Origin: Nematostella vectensis
Lineage: Eukaryota; Cnidaria; Anthozoa; Actiniaria; Edwardsiidae
Assembly: GCF_932526225.1 (NCBI RefSeq)
Contig: NC_064046.1
Coordinates: forward strand, 15,389,408 to 15,453,407
Length of the DNA: 64,000 bases
Reading direction: 5' to 3'
In this document: piece after piece, positions 24,101 through 39,100 of the stretch
Numbering within the stretch: position 1 is the first letter of the stretch
How the letters are laid out: every line of letters starts with the position of its first letter
Position numbers and translations under genes: made by a program
The notes under the pieces: model-generated
Seen by the model: the letters and a program-made list of their open reading frames with translations, nothing else
Database searches by the model: none
What the model was told of the DNA's origin: nothing

Positions 24101-25450
24101 GAGCACATCAAAAATGTCCCTATACCTTCTTTTTATGTCATGACACACCAAGAACAGTATAATTAAGTATCGATATTTAAAAAAAAAAATAAAGAAAAAA
24201 AATAGGCTATCAGCGGGAATCGAACTCGGGTCGCTGCGTTAGTAGTCAAGTGCCCACAACGAAAGACTAACGTGGCATTGCTGAAGGGAATTGTAATGAA
24301 AATTACTTTTAATACTATTGGTATCGTAAACTATCCCAAGCAAAGTCACCATCGAACTGGAGGTTACATTCGGGAAAAGCTTTAGGGTTACATTCGGGAA
24401 TTTGTTTTACGAGTGTATCCTCCAAAAGGTTACAATCGATAATTTTTTTCCGAATGTAAATTCCAAAAAGTAACATTAGGAAAAATAAAACAGTATACTC
24501 GGAAAAAAAGGTATATCAATCTATCGAGCGCTATGCTCTATGTTAGAATCTACTTAATCAAGTTATCCAAGAAATCTAGTTAGTTCTTGTGTGCATAAAA
24601 TATGTACAGGATCCTGAACAAAGCATGAGCACATCAAAGATGCTGGGAGTACATAAAAATGTCCCTATACCTTCTTTTTATGTCATGACACACCAAGGAC
24701 ATTATAACTAAGTATCGATATTAAAAAAAAAAAATAAAGAAAGAAACAAAAATATGCTATCAGCGGGAATCGAACCCGGGTAGCTGCGTTAGTAGTCAAG
24801 TGCCCGCAACGAAAGACTAACGTGGCATTGCTGAAGGGAATTGTAATGAAAATTACTTTTAATACTATTGGTATCGTAAACTATCCCAAGCAAAGTCACC
24901 ATCGAACTGGAGGTTACATTCGGGAAAAGCTTTAGGGTTACATTCGGGAATTTGTTTTACGAGTGTAACCTCCAAAAGGTTACAATCCATAAATTTTTTT
25001 CCGAATGTAAGTTCCAAAAAGTAACATTAGGAAAAATAAAACAGTATACTCGGAAAAAAAGGTATATCAATCTATCGAGCGCTATGCTCTATGTTAGAAT
25101 CTACTTAATCAAGTTATCCAAGGAATCTAGTTAGTTCTTGTGTGCATAAAATATGTACAGGATCCTGAACAAAGCATGAGCACATCAAAGATGCTGAGAG
25201 TACATAAAAATGTTCCTATACCTTCTTTTAATGTCATGACACACCAAGAACAGTATAATTAAGTATCGATATTTAAAAAAAAAATAAAGAAAAAAAAGGC
25301 TATCAGCGGGAATCGAACCCGGGTCGCTGCGTTAGTAGTCAAGTGACCGCAACGAAAGACTAACGTGGCATTGCTGAAGGGAATGGCAATGAAAATTACT
25401 TTTAATACTATTGGTATCGTAAACTATCCCAAGCAAAGTCACCATCGGAC
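21130..25450 (+). repeat. Mosaic copy of the 1.0-9.65 kb part of the array
   Basis: From about 21130 the variants match 965 onward (offset 20165): GATAATTGTTTTTCC, the GCTCGATGTTAG form, TGTCAGTATACC, GCATTACTAGTC and CTGATGGGAATTG. The unit near 2060 is absent, so from about 22.0 kb the offset is 19620, with AAACTTTCCC and GTCGCCATCGG at 22154 as at 2534. Between about 22600 and 22730 the match switches to 6.88-9.65 kb (offset 15803): GTATCTTCC, AATCGACAAT, AGTGACCGC, GATGAGCACATCAAAA and ACAATCCATAAA. The match ends near 25450. I read this as a copied segment that lost one unit and then about seven more. Confidence 0.8.
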
Positions 25451-28400
25451 TGGAGGTTACATTCGGGAAAAGCTTCAAGGTTACATTCGGGAATTTGTTT
25501 TACGAGTGTATCCTCCAAAAGGTTACAATCGATAATTTTTTTCCGAATGTAAATTCCAAAAAGTAGCATTAGGAAAAATAAAACAGTATACTCGGAAAAA
25601 AAGGTATATCAATCTATCGAGCGCTATGCTCTATGTTAGAATCTACTTAATCAAGTTATCCAAGGAATCTAGTTAGTTCTTGTGTGCATAAAATATGTAC
25701 AGGATCCTGAACAAAGCATGAGCACATCAAAGATGCTGAGAGTACATAAAAATGTCCCTATACCTTCTTTTTATGTCATGACACAACAAGAACAGTATAA
25801 TTAAGTATCGATATTTAAAAAAAAATAAAGAAAAAAATAGGCTATCAGCGGGAATAGAACCCGGGTCGCTGCGTTAGTAGCCAAGTGCCCGCAACGAAAG
25901 ACTAACGTGGCATTGCTGAAGGGAATTGTAATGAAAATTACTTTTAATACTATTGGTATCGTAAACTATCCCAAGCAAAGTCACCATCGGACTGGAGGTT
26001 ACATTCGGGAAAAGCTTTAGGGTTACATTCGGGAATTTGTTTTACGAGTGTAACCTCCAAAAGGTTACAATCGATAATTTTTTCCTGAATGTAAATTCCA
26101 AAAAGTAACATTAGGAAAAATAAAACAGTATACTCGGAAAAAAAGGTATATCAATCTATCAAGCGCTATGCTCTATGTTAGAATCTACTTAATCAAGTTA
26201 TCCAAGGAATCTAGTTAGTTCTTGTGTGCATAAAATATGTACAGGATCCTGAACAAAGCATGAGCACATCAAAGATATTGAGAGTACATAAAAATGTCCC
26301 TATACCTTCTTTTTATGTCATGACACACCAAGAACAGTATAAGTAAGTATCGATATTTAAAAAAAAAAAAAAGAAAAAAAATAGGCTATCAGCGGGAATC
26401 GAACCCGGGTCGCTGCGTTAGTAGTCAAGTGCCCGCAACGAAAGACTAACGTGGCATTGCTGAAGGGAATTGTAATGAAAATTACTATTAATACTATTGG
26501 TATCGTAAACTATCCCAAGCAAAGTCACCATCGGACTGGAGGTTACATTCGGGAAAACCTTCAGGGTTACATTCGGGAATTTGTTTTACGAGTGTAACCT
26601 CCAAAAGGTTACAATCGATAATTTTTTTTCCGAATGTAAATTTCAAAAAGTAACATTAGGAAAAATAAAACAGTATACTCGGAAAAAAAGGTATATCAAT
26701 CTATCGAGCGCTATACTCTATGTTAGAATCTACTTAATCAAGTTATCCAAGGAATCTAGTTAGTTCTTGTGTGCATAAAATATGTACAGGATCCTGAACA
26801 AAGCATGAGCACATCAAAGATGCTGAGAGTACATAAAAATGTTCCTATACCTTCTTTTAATGTCATGACACACCAAGAACAGTATAATTAAGTATCGATA
26901 TTAAAAAAAAAAAATAAAGAAAAAAAAAAGGCTATCAGCGGGAATCGAACCCGGGTCGCTGCGTTAGTAGTGTAGTGCCCGCAACGAAAGACTAACGTAG
27001 CATTGCTGAAGGGAATTGTAATGAAAATTACTTTTAATACTATTGGTATCGTAAACTATCCCAAGCAAAGTCACCATCGGACTGGAGGTTACATTCGGGA
27101 AAAGCTTCAAGGTTACATTCGGGAATTTGTTTTACGATAGTAACCTCCAAACGGTTACAATCGATAATTTTTTTTACGAATGTAAATTCCAAAAAGTAAC
27201 ATTAGGAAAAATAAAAGAGTATATTCGGAAAAAAAGGTATATCAATCTATCGAGCGCTATGCTCTATGTTAGAATCTACTTAATCAAGTTATCCAAGGAA
27301 TCTAGTTAGTTCTTGTGTGCATAAAATATGTACAGGATCCTGAACAAAGCATGAGCACATCAAAGATGCTGAGAGTACATAAAATGTCCCTATTCCTTCT
27401 TTTTATGTCATGACACACCAAGAACAGTATAATTAAGTATCGATATTAAAAAAAAAAAAATAAAGAAAAAAAAATAGGCTATCAGCGGGAATCGAACCCG
27501 GGTAGCTGCGTTAAAAGTCAAGTGCCCGCAACGAAAGACTAACGTGGCATTGCTGAAGGGAATTGTAATGAAAATTACTTTTAATACTATTGGTATCGTA
27601 AACTATCCCAAGCAAAGTCACCATCGGACTGGAGGTTACATTCGGGAAAAGCTTCAAGGTTACATTCGGGAATTTGTTTTACGAGTGTTTCCTCCAAAAG
27701 GTTACAATCGATAATTTTTTTCCGAATGTAAATTCCAAAATGTAGCATTAGGAAAAATAAAACAGTATACTCGGAAAAAAAGGTATATCAATCTATCGAG
27801 CGCTATGCTCTATGTTAGAATCTACTTAATCAAGTTATCCAAGGAATCTAGTTAGTTCTTGTGTGCATAAAATATGTACAGGATCCTGAACAAAGCATGA
27901 GCACATCAAAGATGCTGAGAGTACATAAAAATGTCCCTATACCTTCTTTTTATGTCATGACACACCAAGAACAGTATAATTAAGTATCAATATTTAAAAA
28001 AAAATAAAGAAAAAAATAGGCTATCAGCGGGAATAGAACCCGGGTCGCTGCGTTAGTAGCCAAGTGCCCGCAACGAAAGACTAACGTGGCATTGCTGAAG
28101 GGAATTGTAATGAAAATTACTTTTAATACTATTGGTATCGTAAACTATCCCAAGCAAAGTCACCATCGGACTGGAGGTTACATTCGGGAAAAGCTTTAGG
28201 GTTACATTCGGGAATTTGTTTTACGAGTGTAACCTCCAAAAGGTTACAATCGATAATTTTTTCCTGAATGTAAATTCCAAAAAGTAACATTAGGAAAAAT
28301 AAAACAGTATACTCGGAAAAAAAGGTATATCAATCTATCGAGCGCTATGCTCTATGTTAGAATCTACTTAATCAAGTTATCCAAGGAATCTAGTTAGTTC

Positions 28401-28990
28401 TTGTGTGCATAAAATATGTACAGGATCCTGAACAAAGCATGAGCACATCAAAGATATTGAGAGTACATAAAAATGTCCCTATACCTTCTTTTTATGTCAT
28501 GACACACCAAGAACAGTATAAGTAAGTATCGATATTTTAAAAAAAAAAAAGAAAAAAAATAGGCTATCAGCGGGAATCGAACCCGGGTCGCTGCGTTAGT
28601 AGTCAAGTGCCCGCAACGAAAGACTAACGTGGCATTGCTGAAGGGAATTGTAATGAAAATTACTATTAATACTATTGGTATCGTAAACTATCCCAAGCAA
28701 AGTCACCATCGGACTGGAGGTTACATTCGGGAAAACCTTCAGGGTTACATTCGGGAATTTGTTTTACGAGTGTAACCTCCAAAAGGTTACAATCGATAAT
28801 TTTTTTTCCGAATGTAAATTTCAAAAAGTAACATTAGGAAAAATAAAACAGTATACTCGGAAAAAAAGGTATATCAATCTATCGAGCGCTATACTCTATG
28901 TTAGAATCTACTTAATCAAGTTATCCAAGGAATCTAGTTAGTTCTTGTGTGCATAAAATATGTACAGGATCCTGAACAAAGCATGAGCAC
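25450..28990 (+). repeat. Tetrameric higher-order repeat, offset ~2178 bp
   Basis: CTTCAAGGTT (25475, 27653), AGTAGCATTAGG, GGAATAGAACCCGG (about 25851, 28030), GATAATTTTTTCCTG, AAAGATATTGAG and GCGCTATACTC recur with a four-unit spacing. Confidence 0.8.
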
Positions 28991-29199
28991 ATCAAAGATG
29001 CTGAGAGTACATAAAAATGTCCCTATACCTTCTTTTTATGTCATGACACACCAAGAACAGTATAATTAAGTATCGATATTTAAAAAAAATATTAAAGAAA
29101 AAAAAATAGGCTATCAGCAGGAATCGAACCCGGGTAGCTGCGTTAGTAGTCAAGTGCCCGCAACGAAAGACTAACGTGGCATTGCTGAAGGGAATTGTA

Positions 29200-32100
29200 A
29201 TGAAAATTACTTTCAATACTATTGGTATCGTAAACTATCCCAAGCAAAGTCACCATCGGACTGGAGGTTACATTCGGGAAAAGCTTCAGGGTTACATTCG
29301 GGAATTTGTTGTACGAGTGTAACCTCCAAAAGGTTACAATCGATAATTTTTTTTCCGAATGTAAATTCCAAAAAGTAACATTAGGAAAAATAAAACAGTA
29401 TACTCGGAAAAAAAGGTATATCAATCTATCGAGTGTTTTGCTCTATGTTAGAATCTACTTAATCAAGTTATCCAAGGAATCTAGTTAGTTCTTGTGTGCA
29501 TAAAATATGTACAGGATCCTGAACAAAGCATGAGCACATCAAAGATGCTGAGAGTACATAAAAATGTTCCTATACCTTCTTTTAATGTCATGACACACCA
29601 AGAACAGTATAATTAAGTATCGATATTAAAAAAAAAAAAATAAAGAAAAAAAAAAAAGGCTATCAGCGGGAATCGAACCCGGGTCGCTGCGTTAGTAGTC
29701 AAGTGCCCGCAACGAAAGACTACAAGGCATTGCTGAAGGGAATTGTAATGAAAATTACTTTTAATACTATTGGTATCGTAAACTATCCCAAGCAAAGTCA
29801 CCATCGGACTGGAGGTTACATTCGGGAAAAGCTTCAGGGTTACATTCGGGAATTTGTTTTACGAGTGTAACCTCCAAAAGGTTACAATCGATATTTGTTT
29901 TTCCGAATGTAAATTCCAAAAAGTAACATTAGGAAAAATAAAACAGTATACTCGGAAAAAAAGGTATATCAATCTATCGAGCGCTATGCTCTATGTTAGA
30001 ATCTACTTAATCAAGTTATCCAAGGAATCTAGTTAGTTCTTGTGTGCATAAAATATGTACAGGATCCTGAACAAAGCATGAGCACATCAAAGATGCTGAG
30101 AGTACATAAAAAATATGTCCCTATACCTTCTTTTTATGTCATGACACACCAAGAACAGTATAATTAAGTATCGATATTTAAAAAAAAATAAAGAAAAAAA
30201 TAGGCTATCAGCGCGAATAGAACCCGGGTCGCTGCGTTAGTAGTCAAGTGCCCGCAACGAAAGACTAACGTGGCATTGCTGAAGGGAATTGTAATGAAAA
30301 TTACTTTTAATACTATTGGTATCGTAAACTATCCCAAGCAAAGTCACCATCGGACTGGAGGTTACATTCGGGAAAAGCTTTAGGGTTACATTCGGGAATT
30401 TGTTTTACGAGTGTAACCTCCAAAAGGTTACAATCGATAATTTTTTTCCTGAATGTAAATTCCAAAAAGTAACATTAGGAAAAATAAAACAGTATACTCG
30501 GAAAAAAAGGTATATCAATCTATCGAGCGCTATGCTCTATGTTAGAATCTACTTAATCAAGTTATCCAAGAAATCTAGTTAGCTCTTGTGTGCATAAAAT
30601 ATGTACAGGATCCTGAACAAAGCATGAGCACATCAAAGATACTGAGAGTACATAAAAATGTCCCTATACCTTCTTTTTATGTCATGACACACCAAGAACA
30701 GTATAATTAAGTATCGATATATAAAAAAAAAATAAAGAAAGAAAAATAGGCTATCAGCGGGAATCGAACCCGGGTGGCTGCGTTAGTAGTCAAGTTCCCG
30801 CAACAAAAGACTAACGTGACATTGCTGAAGGGAATTGTAATGAAAATTACTTTCAATACTATTGGTATCGTAAACTATCCCAAGCAAAGTCACCATCGGA
30901 CTGGAGGTTACATTCGGGAAAAGCTTCAGGGTTACATTCGGGAATTTGTTGTACGAGTGTAACCTCCAAAAGGTTACAATCGATAATTTTTTTTTCGAAT
31001 GTAAATTCCAAAAAGTAACATTAGGAAAAATAAAACAGTATACTCGGAAAAAAAGGTATATCAATCTATCGAGTGTTTTGCTCTATGTTAGAATCTACTT
31101 AATCAAGTTATCCAAGGAATCTAGTTAGTTCTTGTGTGCATAAAATATGTACAGGATCCTGAACAAAGCATGAGCACATCAAAGATGCTGAGAGTACATA
31201 AAAATGTTCCTATACCTTCTTTTAGTGTCATGACACACCAAGAACAGTATAATTAAGTATCGATATTAAAAAAAAAAAATAAAGAAAAAAAAAAGGCTAT
31301 CAGCGGGAATAGAACCCGGGTCGCTGCGTTAGTAGTCAAGTGCCCGCAACGAAAGACTACAAGGCATTGCTGAAGGGAATTGTAATGAAAATTAATTTTA
31401 ATACTATTGGTATCGTAAACTATCCCAAGCAAAGTCACCATCGGACTGGAGGTTACATTCGGGAAAAGCTTCAGGGTTACATTCGGGAATTTGTTTTACG
31501 AGTGTAACCTCCAAAAGGTTACAATCGATAATTTTTTTTCCGAATGTAAATTCCAAAAAGTAACATTAGGAAAAATAAAACAGTATACTCGGAAAAAAAG
31601 GTATATCAATCTATCGAGCGCTATGCTCTATGTTAGAATCTACTTAATCAAGTTATCCAAGGAATCTAGTTAGTTCTTGTGTGCATAAAATATGTACAGG
31701 ATCCTGAACAAAGCATGAGCACATCAAAGATGCTGAGAGTACATAAAAAATGTCCCTATACCTTCTTTTTATGTCATGACACACCAAGAACAGTATAATT
31801 AAGTATCGATATTTAAAAAAAAATAAAGAAAAAAATAGGCTATCAGCGCGAATAGAACCCGGGTCGCTGCGTTAGTAGTCAAGTGCCCGCAACGAAAGAC
31901 TAACGTGGCATTGCTGAAGGGAATTGTAATGAAAATTACTTTTAATACTATTGGTATCGTAAACTATCCCAAGCAAAGTCACCATCGGACTGGAGGTTAC
32001 ATTCGGGAAAAGCTTTAGGGTTACATTCGGGAATTTGTTTTACGAGTGTAACCTCCAAAAGGTTACAATCGATAATTTTTTTCCTGAATGTAAATTCCAA

Positions 32101-32330
32101 AAAGTAACATTAGGAAAAATCTAACAGTATACTCGGAAAAAAAGGTATATCAATCTATCGAGCGCTATGCTCTATGTTAGAATCTACTTAATCAAGTTAT
32201 CCAAGAAATCTAGTTAGCTCTTGTGTGCATAAAATATGTACAGGATCCTGAACAAAGCATGAGCACATCAAAGATACTGAGAGTACATAAAAATGTCCCT
32301 ATACCTTCTTTTTATGTCATGACACACCAA
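29200..32330 (+). repeat. Trimeric higher-order repeat, offset ~1640 bp
   Basis: TTGTTGTACGAG (29309, 30949), GAGTGTTTTGCTC, GACTACAAGGC (29719, 31356), GCGCGAATAGAACC and CTAGTTAGCTCTTG recur every three units. Confidence 0.8.
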
Positions 32331-33119
32331 GAACAGTATAAGCAAGTATCGATATTTAAAAAAAAAATAAAGAGAAAAAAATAGGCTATCAGCGGGAATC
32401 GAACCCGGGTCGCTGCGTTAGTAGTCAAGTGCCCGCAACGAAAGACTAACGTGGCATTGCTGAAGGGAATTGTAATGAAAATTACTATTTATACTATTGG
32501 TATCGTAAACTATCCCAAGCAAAGTCACCATCGGACTGGAGGTTACATTCGGGAAAACCTTCAGGGTTACATTCGGGAATTTGTTTTACGAGTGTAACCT
32601 CCAAAAGGTTACAATCGATAATTTTTTTTCCGAATGTAAATTTCAAAAAGTAACATTAGGAAAAATAAAACAGTATACTCGAAAAAAAAGGTATATCAAT
32701 CTATCGAGCGCTATGCTCTATGTTAGAATCTACTTAATCAAGTTATCCAAGGAATCTAGTTAGTTCTTGTGTGCATAAAATATGTACAGGATCCTGAACA
32801 AAGCATGAGCACATCAAAGATGCTGAAAGTACATAAAAATGTCCCTATACCTTCTTTTTATGTCATGACACACCAAGAACAGTATAATTAAGTATCGATA
32901 TATAAAAAAAAAAAAAGAAAGAAAAATAGGCTATCAGCGGGAATCGAACCCGGGTGGCTGCGTTAGTAGTCAAGTGCCCGCAACGAAAGACTAACGTGGC
33001 ATTGCTGAAGGGAATTGTAATGAAAATTACTTTTAATACTATTGGTATCGTAAACTTTCCCAAGCAAAGTCGCCATCGGACTGGAGGTTACATTCGGGAA
33101 AAGCTTTAGGGTTACATTC

Positions 33120-36100
33120 GGGAATTTGTTTTACGAGTGTAACCTCCAAAAGGTTACAATCGATAATTTTTTTTACGAATGTAAATTCCAAAAAGTAACA
33201 TTAGGAAAAATAAAACAGTATACTCGGAAAAAAAGGTATATCAATCTATCGAGCGCTATGGTCTATGTTAGAATCTACTTAATCAAGTTATCCAAGGAAT
33301 CTAGTTAGTTCTTGTGCTCATAAAATATGTACAGGATCCTGAACAAAGCATGAGCACATCAAAGATGCTGAGTGTACATAAAAATGTCCCTATACCTTCT
33401 TTTTATGTCATGACACACCAAGAACAGTATAATTAAGTATCGATATTTAAAAAAAAAAATAAAGAAAAAAAAATAGGCTATCAGCGGGAATCGAACCCGG
33501 GTCGCTGCGTTAGTAGTCAAGTGCCCGCAACGAAAGACTAACGTGGCATTGCTGAAGGGAATTGTAATAAAAATTACTTTTAATACTGGTGGTATCGTAA
33601 ACTATCCCAAGCAAAGTCACCATCGGACTGTAGGTTACATTCGGGAAAAGCTTCAGGGTTACATTCGGGAATTAATTTTACGAGTGTAACCTCCAAAAGG
33701 TTACAATCGATAATTTTTTCCGAATGTAAATTCCAAAATGTAACATTAGGAAAAATAAAACAGTATACTCGGAAAAAAGGTATATCAATCTATCGAGCGC
33801 TATGCTCTTTGTTAGAATCTACTTAATGAAGTTATCCAAGGAATCTAGTTAGTTCTTGTGTGCATAAAATATGTACAGGATCCTGAACAAAGCATGAGCA
33901 CATCAAAGATGAGCACATCAAAAATGTCCCTATACCTTCTTTTTATGTCATGACACACCAAGAACAGTATAATTAAGTATCGATATTTAAAAAAAAAAAA
34001 TAAAGAAAAAAAATAGGCTATCAGCGGGAATCGAACCCGGGTCGCTGCGTTAGTAGTCAAGTGCCCGCAACGAAAGACTAACGTGGCATTGCTGAAGGGA
34101 ATTGAAATAAAAATTACTTTTAATACTATTGGTATCGTAAACTATCCCAAGCAAAGTCACCATCGAACTGGAGGTTACATTCGGGAAAAGCTTTAGGGTT
34201 ACATTCGGGAATTTGTTTTACGAGTGTATCCTCCAAAAGGTTACAATCGATAATTTTTTTTCCGAATGTAAATTCCAAAAAGTAACATTAGGAAAAATAA
34301 AACAGATTACTCGGAAAAAAAGGTATATCAATCTATCGAGCGCTATGCTCTATGTTAGAATCTACTTAATCAAGTTATCCAAGGAATCTAGTTAGTTCTT
34401 GTGTGCATAAAATATGTACAGGATCCTGAACAAAGCATGAGCACATCAAAGATGCTGAGAGTACATAAAAATGTCCCTATACCTTCTTTTTATGTCATGA
34501 CACACCAAGAACAATATAAATAAGTATCGATATAAAAAAAAAATAAAGTAAAAAAATAGGCTATTAGCTGGAATCGAACCCGGGTAGCTGCGTTAGTAGT
34601 CAAGTGCCCGCAACGAAAGACTAACGTGGCATTGCTGAAAGGAATTGTAATGAAAATTACTTTTAATACTATTGGTATCGTAAACTATCCCAAGCAAAGT
34701 CACCATCGGACTGGAGGTTACATTCGGGAAAAGCTTCAGGGTTACATACGGGAATTTGTTTTACGAGAGTAACCTCCAAAAGGTTACAATCGATATTTTT
34801 TTTTCCGAATGTAAATTCCAAAAAGTAACATTAAGAAAAATAAAACAGTATACTCGGACAAAAAGGTATATCAATCTATCGAGCGTTATGCTCTATGTTA
34901 GAATCTACTTAATCAAGTTATCCAAGGAATCTAGTTAGTTCTTGTGTGCATAAAATATGTACAGGATCCTGAACAAAGCAAGAGCACATCAAAGATGCTG
35001 AGAGTACATAAAAATGTTCCTATACCTTCTTTTAATGTCATGACACACCAAGAACAGTATAATTAAGTATCGATATTTAAAAAAAAAAAAATTATAAAGA
35101 AAAAAAAAGGCTATCAACGGGAATCGAACCCGGGTAGCTGCGTTAGTATCCAAGTGCCCGCAACGAAAGACTAACGTGGCATTGCTGAAGGGAATTGTAA
35201 TGAAAATTACTTTTAATACTATTGTTATCGTAAACTATCCCAAGCAAAGTCACCATCGGACTGCAGGTTACATTCGGGAAAAGCTTCAGGGTTACATTCG
35301 GGAATTTGTTTTACGAGTGTAACCTCCAACAGGTTATAATCGATAATTTTTTTACGAATGTAAATTCCAAAAAGTAACATTAGGAAAAATAAAACAGTAT
35401 ACTCGGAAAAAAAGGTATATCAATCTATCGAGCGTTATGCTCTATGTTAGAATCTACTTAATCAAGTTATCCAAGGAATCTAGTTAGTTCTTGTGTGCAT
35501 AAAATATGTACAGGATCCTGAACAAAGCATGAGCACATCAAAGATGCTGAGAGTACATAAAAATGTTCCTATACCTTCTTTTAATGTCATGACACACCAA
35601 GAACAATATAATTAAGTAACGATATTAAAAAAAAAAAAAAAATAAAGAAAAAAAAAAGGCTATCAGCGGGAATCGAACCCGGGTCGCTGCGTTAGTAGTC
35701 AAGTGCCCGCAACGAAAGACTAACGTGGCATTGCTGAAGGGAATTGTAATGAAAATTACTTTTATTACTATTGGTATCGTAAACTATCCCAAGCAAAGTC
35801 ACCATCGGACTGGAGGTTACATTCGGGAAAAGCTTCAGGGTTACATTCGGGAATTTGTTTTACGAGTGTAACCTCCAAAAGGTTACAATCGATAATTTTT
35901 TTTACGAATGTAAATTCCAAAAAGTAACATTAGGAAAAATAAAACAGTATACTCGGAAAAAAAGGTATATCAATCTATCGAGCGCTATGGTCTATGTTAG
36001 AATCTACTTAATCAAGTTATCCAAGGAATCTAGTTAGTTCTTGTGCTCATAAAATATGTACAGGATCCTGAACAAAGCATGAGCACATCAAAGATGCTGA

Positions 36101-39100
36101 GTGTACATAAAAATGTCCCTATACCTTCTTTTTATGTCATGACACACCAAGAACAGTATAATTAAGTATCGATATTTAAAAAAAAAATAAAGAAAAAAAA
36201 ATAGGCTATCAGCGGGAATCGAACCCGGGTCGCTGCGTTAGTAGTCAAGTGCCCGCAACGAAAGACTAACGTGGCATTGCTGAAGGGAATTGTAATAAAA
36301 ATTACTTTTAATACTGGTGGTATCGTAAACTATCCCAAGCAAAGTCACCATCGGACTGTAGGTTACATTCGGGAAAAGCTTCAGGGTTACATTCGGGAAT
36401 TAATTTTACGAGTGTAACCTCCAAAAGGTTACAATCGATAATTTTTTCCGAATGTAAATTCCAAAAAGTAACATTAGGAAAAATAAAACAGTATACTCGG
36501 AAAAAAAGGTATATCAATCTATCGAGCGCTATGGTCTATGTTAGAATCTACTTAATCAAGTTATCCAAGGAATCTAGTTAGTTCTTGTGCTCATAAAATA
36601 TGTACAGGATCCTGAACAAAGCATGAGCACATCAAAGATGCTGAGTGTACATAAAAATGTCCCTATACCTTCTTTTTATGTCATGACACACCAAGAACAG
36701 TATAATTAAGTATCGATATTTAAAAAAAAAAATAAAGAAAAAAAAATAGGCTATCAGCGGGAATCGAACCCGGGTCGCTGCGTTAGTAGTCAAGTGCCCG
36801 CAACGAAAGACTAACGTGGCATTGCTGAAGGGAATTGTAATAAAAATTACTTTTAATACTGGTGGTATCGTAAACTATCCCAAGCAAAGTCACCATCGGA
36901 CTGTAGGTTACATTCGGGAAAAGCTTCAGGGTTACATTCGGGAATTAATTTTACGAGTGTAACCTCCAAAAGGTTACAATCGATAATTTTTTCCGAATGT
37001 AAATTCCAAAATGTAACATTAGGAAAAATAAAACAGTATACTCGGAAAAAAGGTATATCAATCTATCGAGCGCTATGCTCTTTGTTAGAATCTACTTAAT
37101 GAAGTTATCCAAGGAATCTAGTTAGTTCTTGTGTGCATAAAATATGTACAGGATCCTGAACAAAGCATGAGCACATCAAAGATGAGCACATCAAAAATGT
37201 CCCTATACCTTCTTTTTATGTCATGACACACCAAGAACAGTATAATTAAGTATCGATATTTAAAAAAAAAAAATAAAGAAAAAAAATAGGCTATCAGCGG
37301 GAATCGAACCCGGGTCGCTGCGTTAGTAGTCAAGTGCCCGCAACGAAAGACTAACGTGGCATTGCTGAAGGGAATTGAAATAAAAATTACTTTTAATACT
37401 ATTGGTATCGTAAACTATCCCAAGCAAAGTCACCATCGAACTGGAGGTTACATTCGGGAAAAGCTTTAGGGTTACATTCGGGAATTTGTTTTACGAGTGT
37501 ATCCTCCAAAAGGTTACAATCGATAATTTTTTTTCCGAATGTAAATTCCAAAAAGTAACATTAGGAAAAATAAAACAGATTACTCGGAAAAAAAGGTATA
37601 TCAATCTATCGAGCGCTATGCTCTATGTTAGAATCTACTTAATCAAGTTATCCAAGGAATCTAGTTAGTTCTTGTGTGCATAAAATATGTACAGGATCCT
37701 GAACAAAGCATGAGCACATCAAAGATGCTGAGAGTACATAAAAATGTCCCTATACCTTCTTTTTATGTCATGACACACCAAGAACAATATAAATAAGTAT
37801 CGATATAAAAAAAAAATAAAGTAAAAAAATAGGCTATTAGCTGGAATCGAACCCGGGTAGCTGCGTTAGTAGTCAAGTGCCCGCAACGAAAGACTAACGT
37901 GGCATTGCTGAAGGGAATTGTAATGAAAATTACTTTTAATACTATTGGTATCGTAAACTATCCCAAGCAAAGTCACCATCGGACTGGAGGTTACATTCGG
38001 GAAAAGCTTCAGGGTTACATACGGGAATTTGTTTTACGAGAGTAACCTCCAAAAGGTTACAATCGATATTTTTTTTTCCGAATGTAAATTCCAAAAAGTA
38101 ACATTAAGAAAAATAAAACAGTATACTCGGACAAAAAGGTATATCAATCTATCGAGCGTTATGCTCTATGTTAGAATCTACTTAATCAAGTTATCCAAGG
38201 AATCTAGTTAGTTCTTGTGTGCATAAAATATGTACAGGATCCTGAACAAAGCAAGAGCACATCAAAGATGCTGAGAGTACATAAAAATGTTCCTATACCT
38301 TCTTTTAATGTCATGACACACCAAGAACAGTATAATTAAGTATCGATATTTAAAAAAAAAAAAAATATAAAGAAAAAAAAAGGCTATCAACGGGAATCGA
38401 ACCCGGGTAGCTGCGTTAGTATCCAAGTGCCCGCAACGAAAGACTAACGTGGCATTGCTGAAGGGAATTGTAATGAAAATTACTTTTAATACTATTGTTA
38501 TCGTAAACTATCCCAAGCAAAGTCACCATCGGACTGCAGGTTACATTCGGGAAAAGCTTCAGGGTTACATTCGGGAATTTGTTTTACGAGTGTAACCTCC
38601 AACAGGTTATAATCGATAATTTTTTTACGAATGTAAATTCCAAAAAGTAACATTAGGAAAAATAAAACAGTATACTCGGAAAAAAAGGTATATCAATCTA
38701 TCGAGCGTTATGCTCTATGTTAGAATCTACTTAATCAAGTTATCCAAGGAATCTAGTTAGTTCTTGTGTGCATAAAATATGTACAGGATCCTGAACAAAG
38801 CATGAGCACATCAAAGATGCTGAGAGTACATAAAAATGTTCCTATACCTTCTTTTAATGTCATGACACACCAAGAACAGTATAATTAAGTAACGATATTA
38901 AAAAAAAAAAAAAATAAAGAAAAAAAAAAGGCTATCAGCGGGAATCGAACCCGGGTCGCTGCGTTAGTAGTCAAGTGCCCGCAACGAAAGACTAACGTGG
39001 CATTGCTGAAGGGAATTGTAATGAAAATTACTTTTATTACTATTGGTATCGTAAACTATCCCAAGCAAAGTCACCATCGGACTAAAGGTTACATTCGGGA

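Noticed and set aside
29143-31064. Minus-strand frames of 60-93 codons with repeated Phe-Pro-Asn-Val-Thr
   Set aside because: The peptide repeat is simply the translation of the 24-bp motif sub-repeat on the minus strand; most begin at TTG, and they are antisense to the + strand frames.
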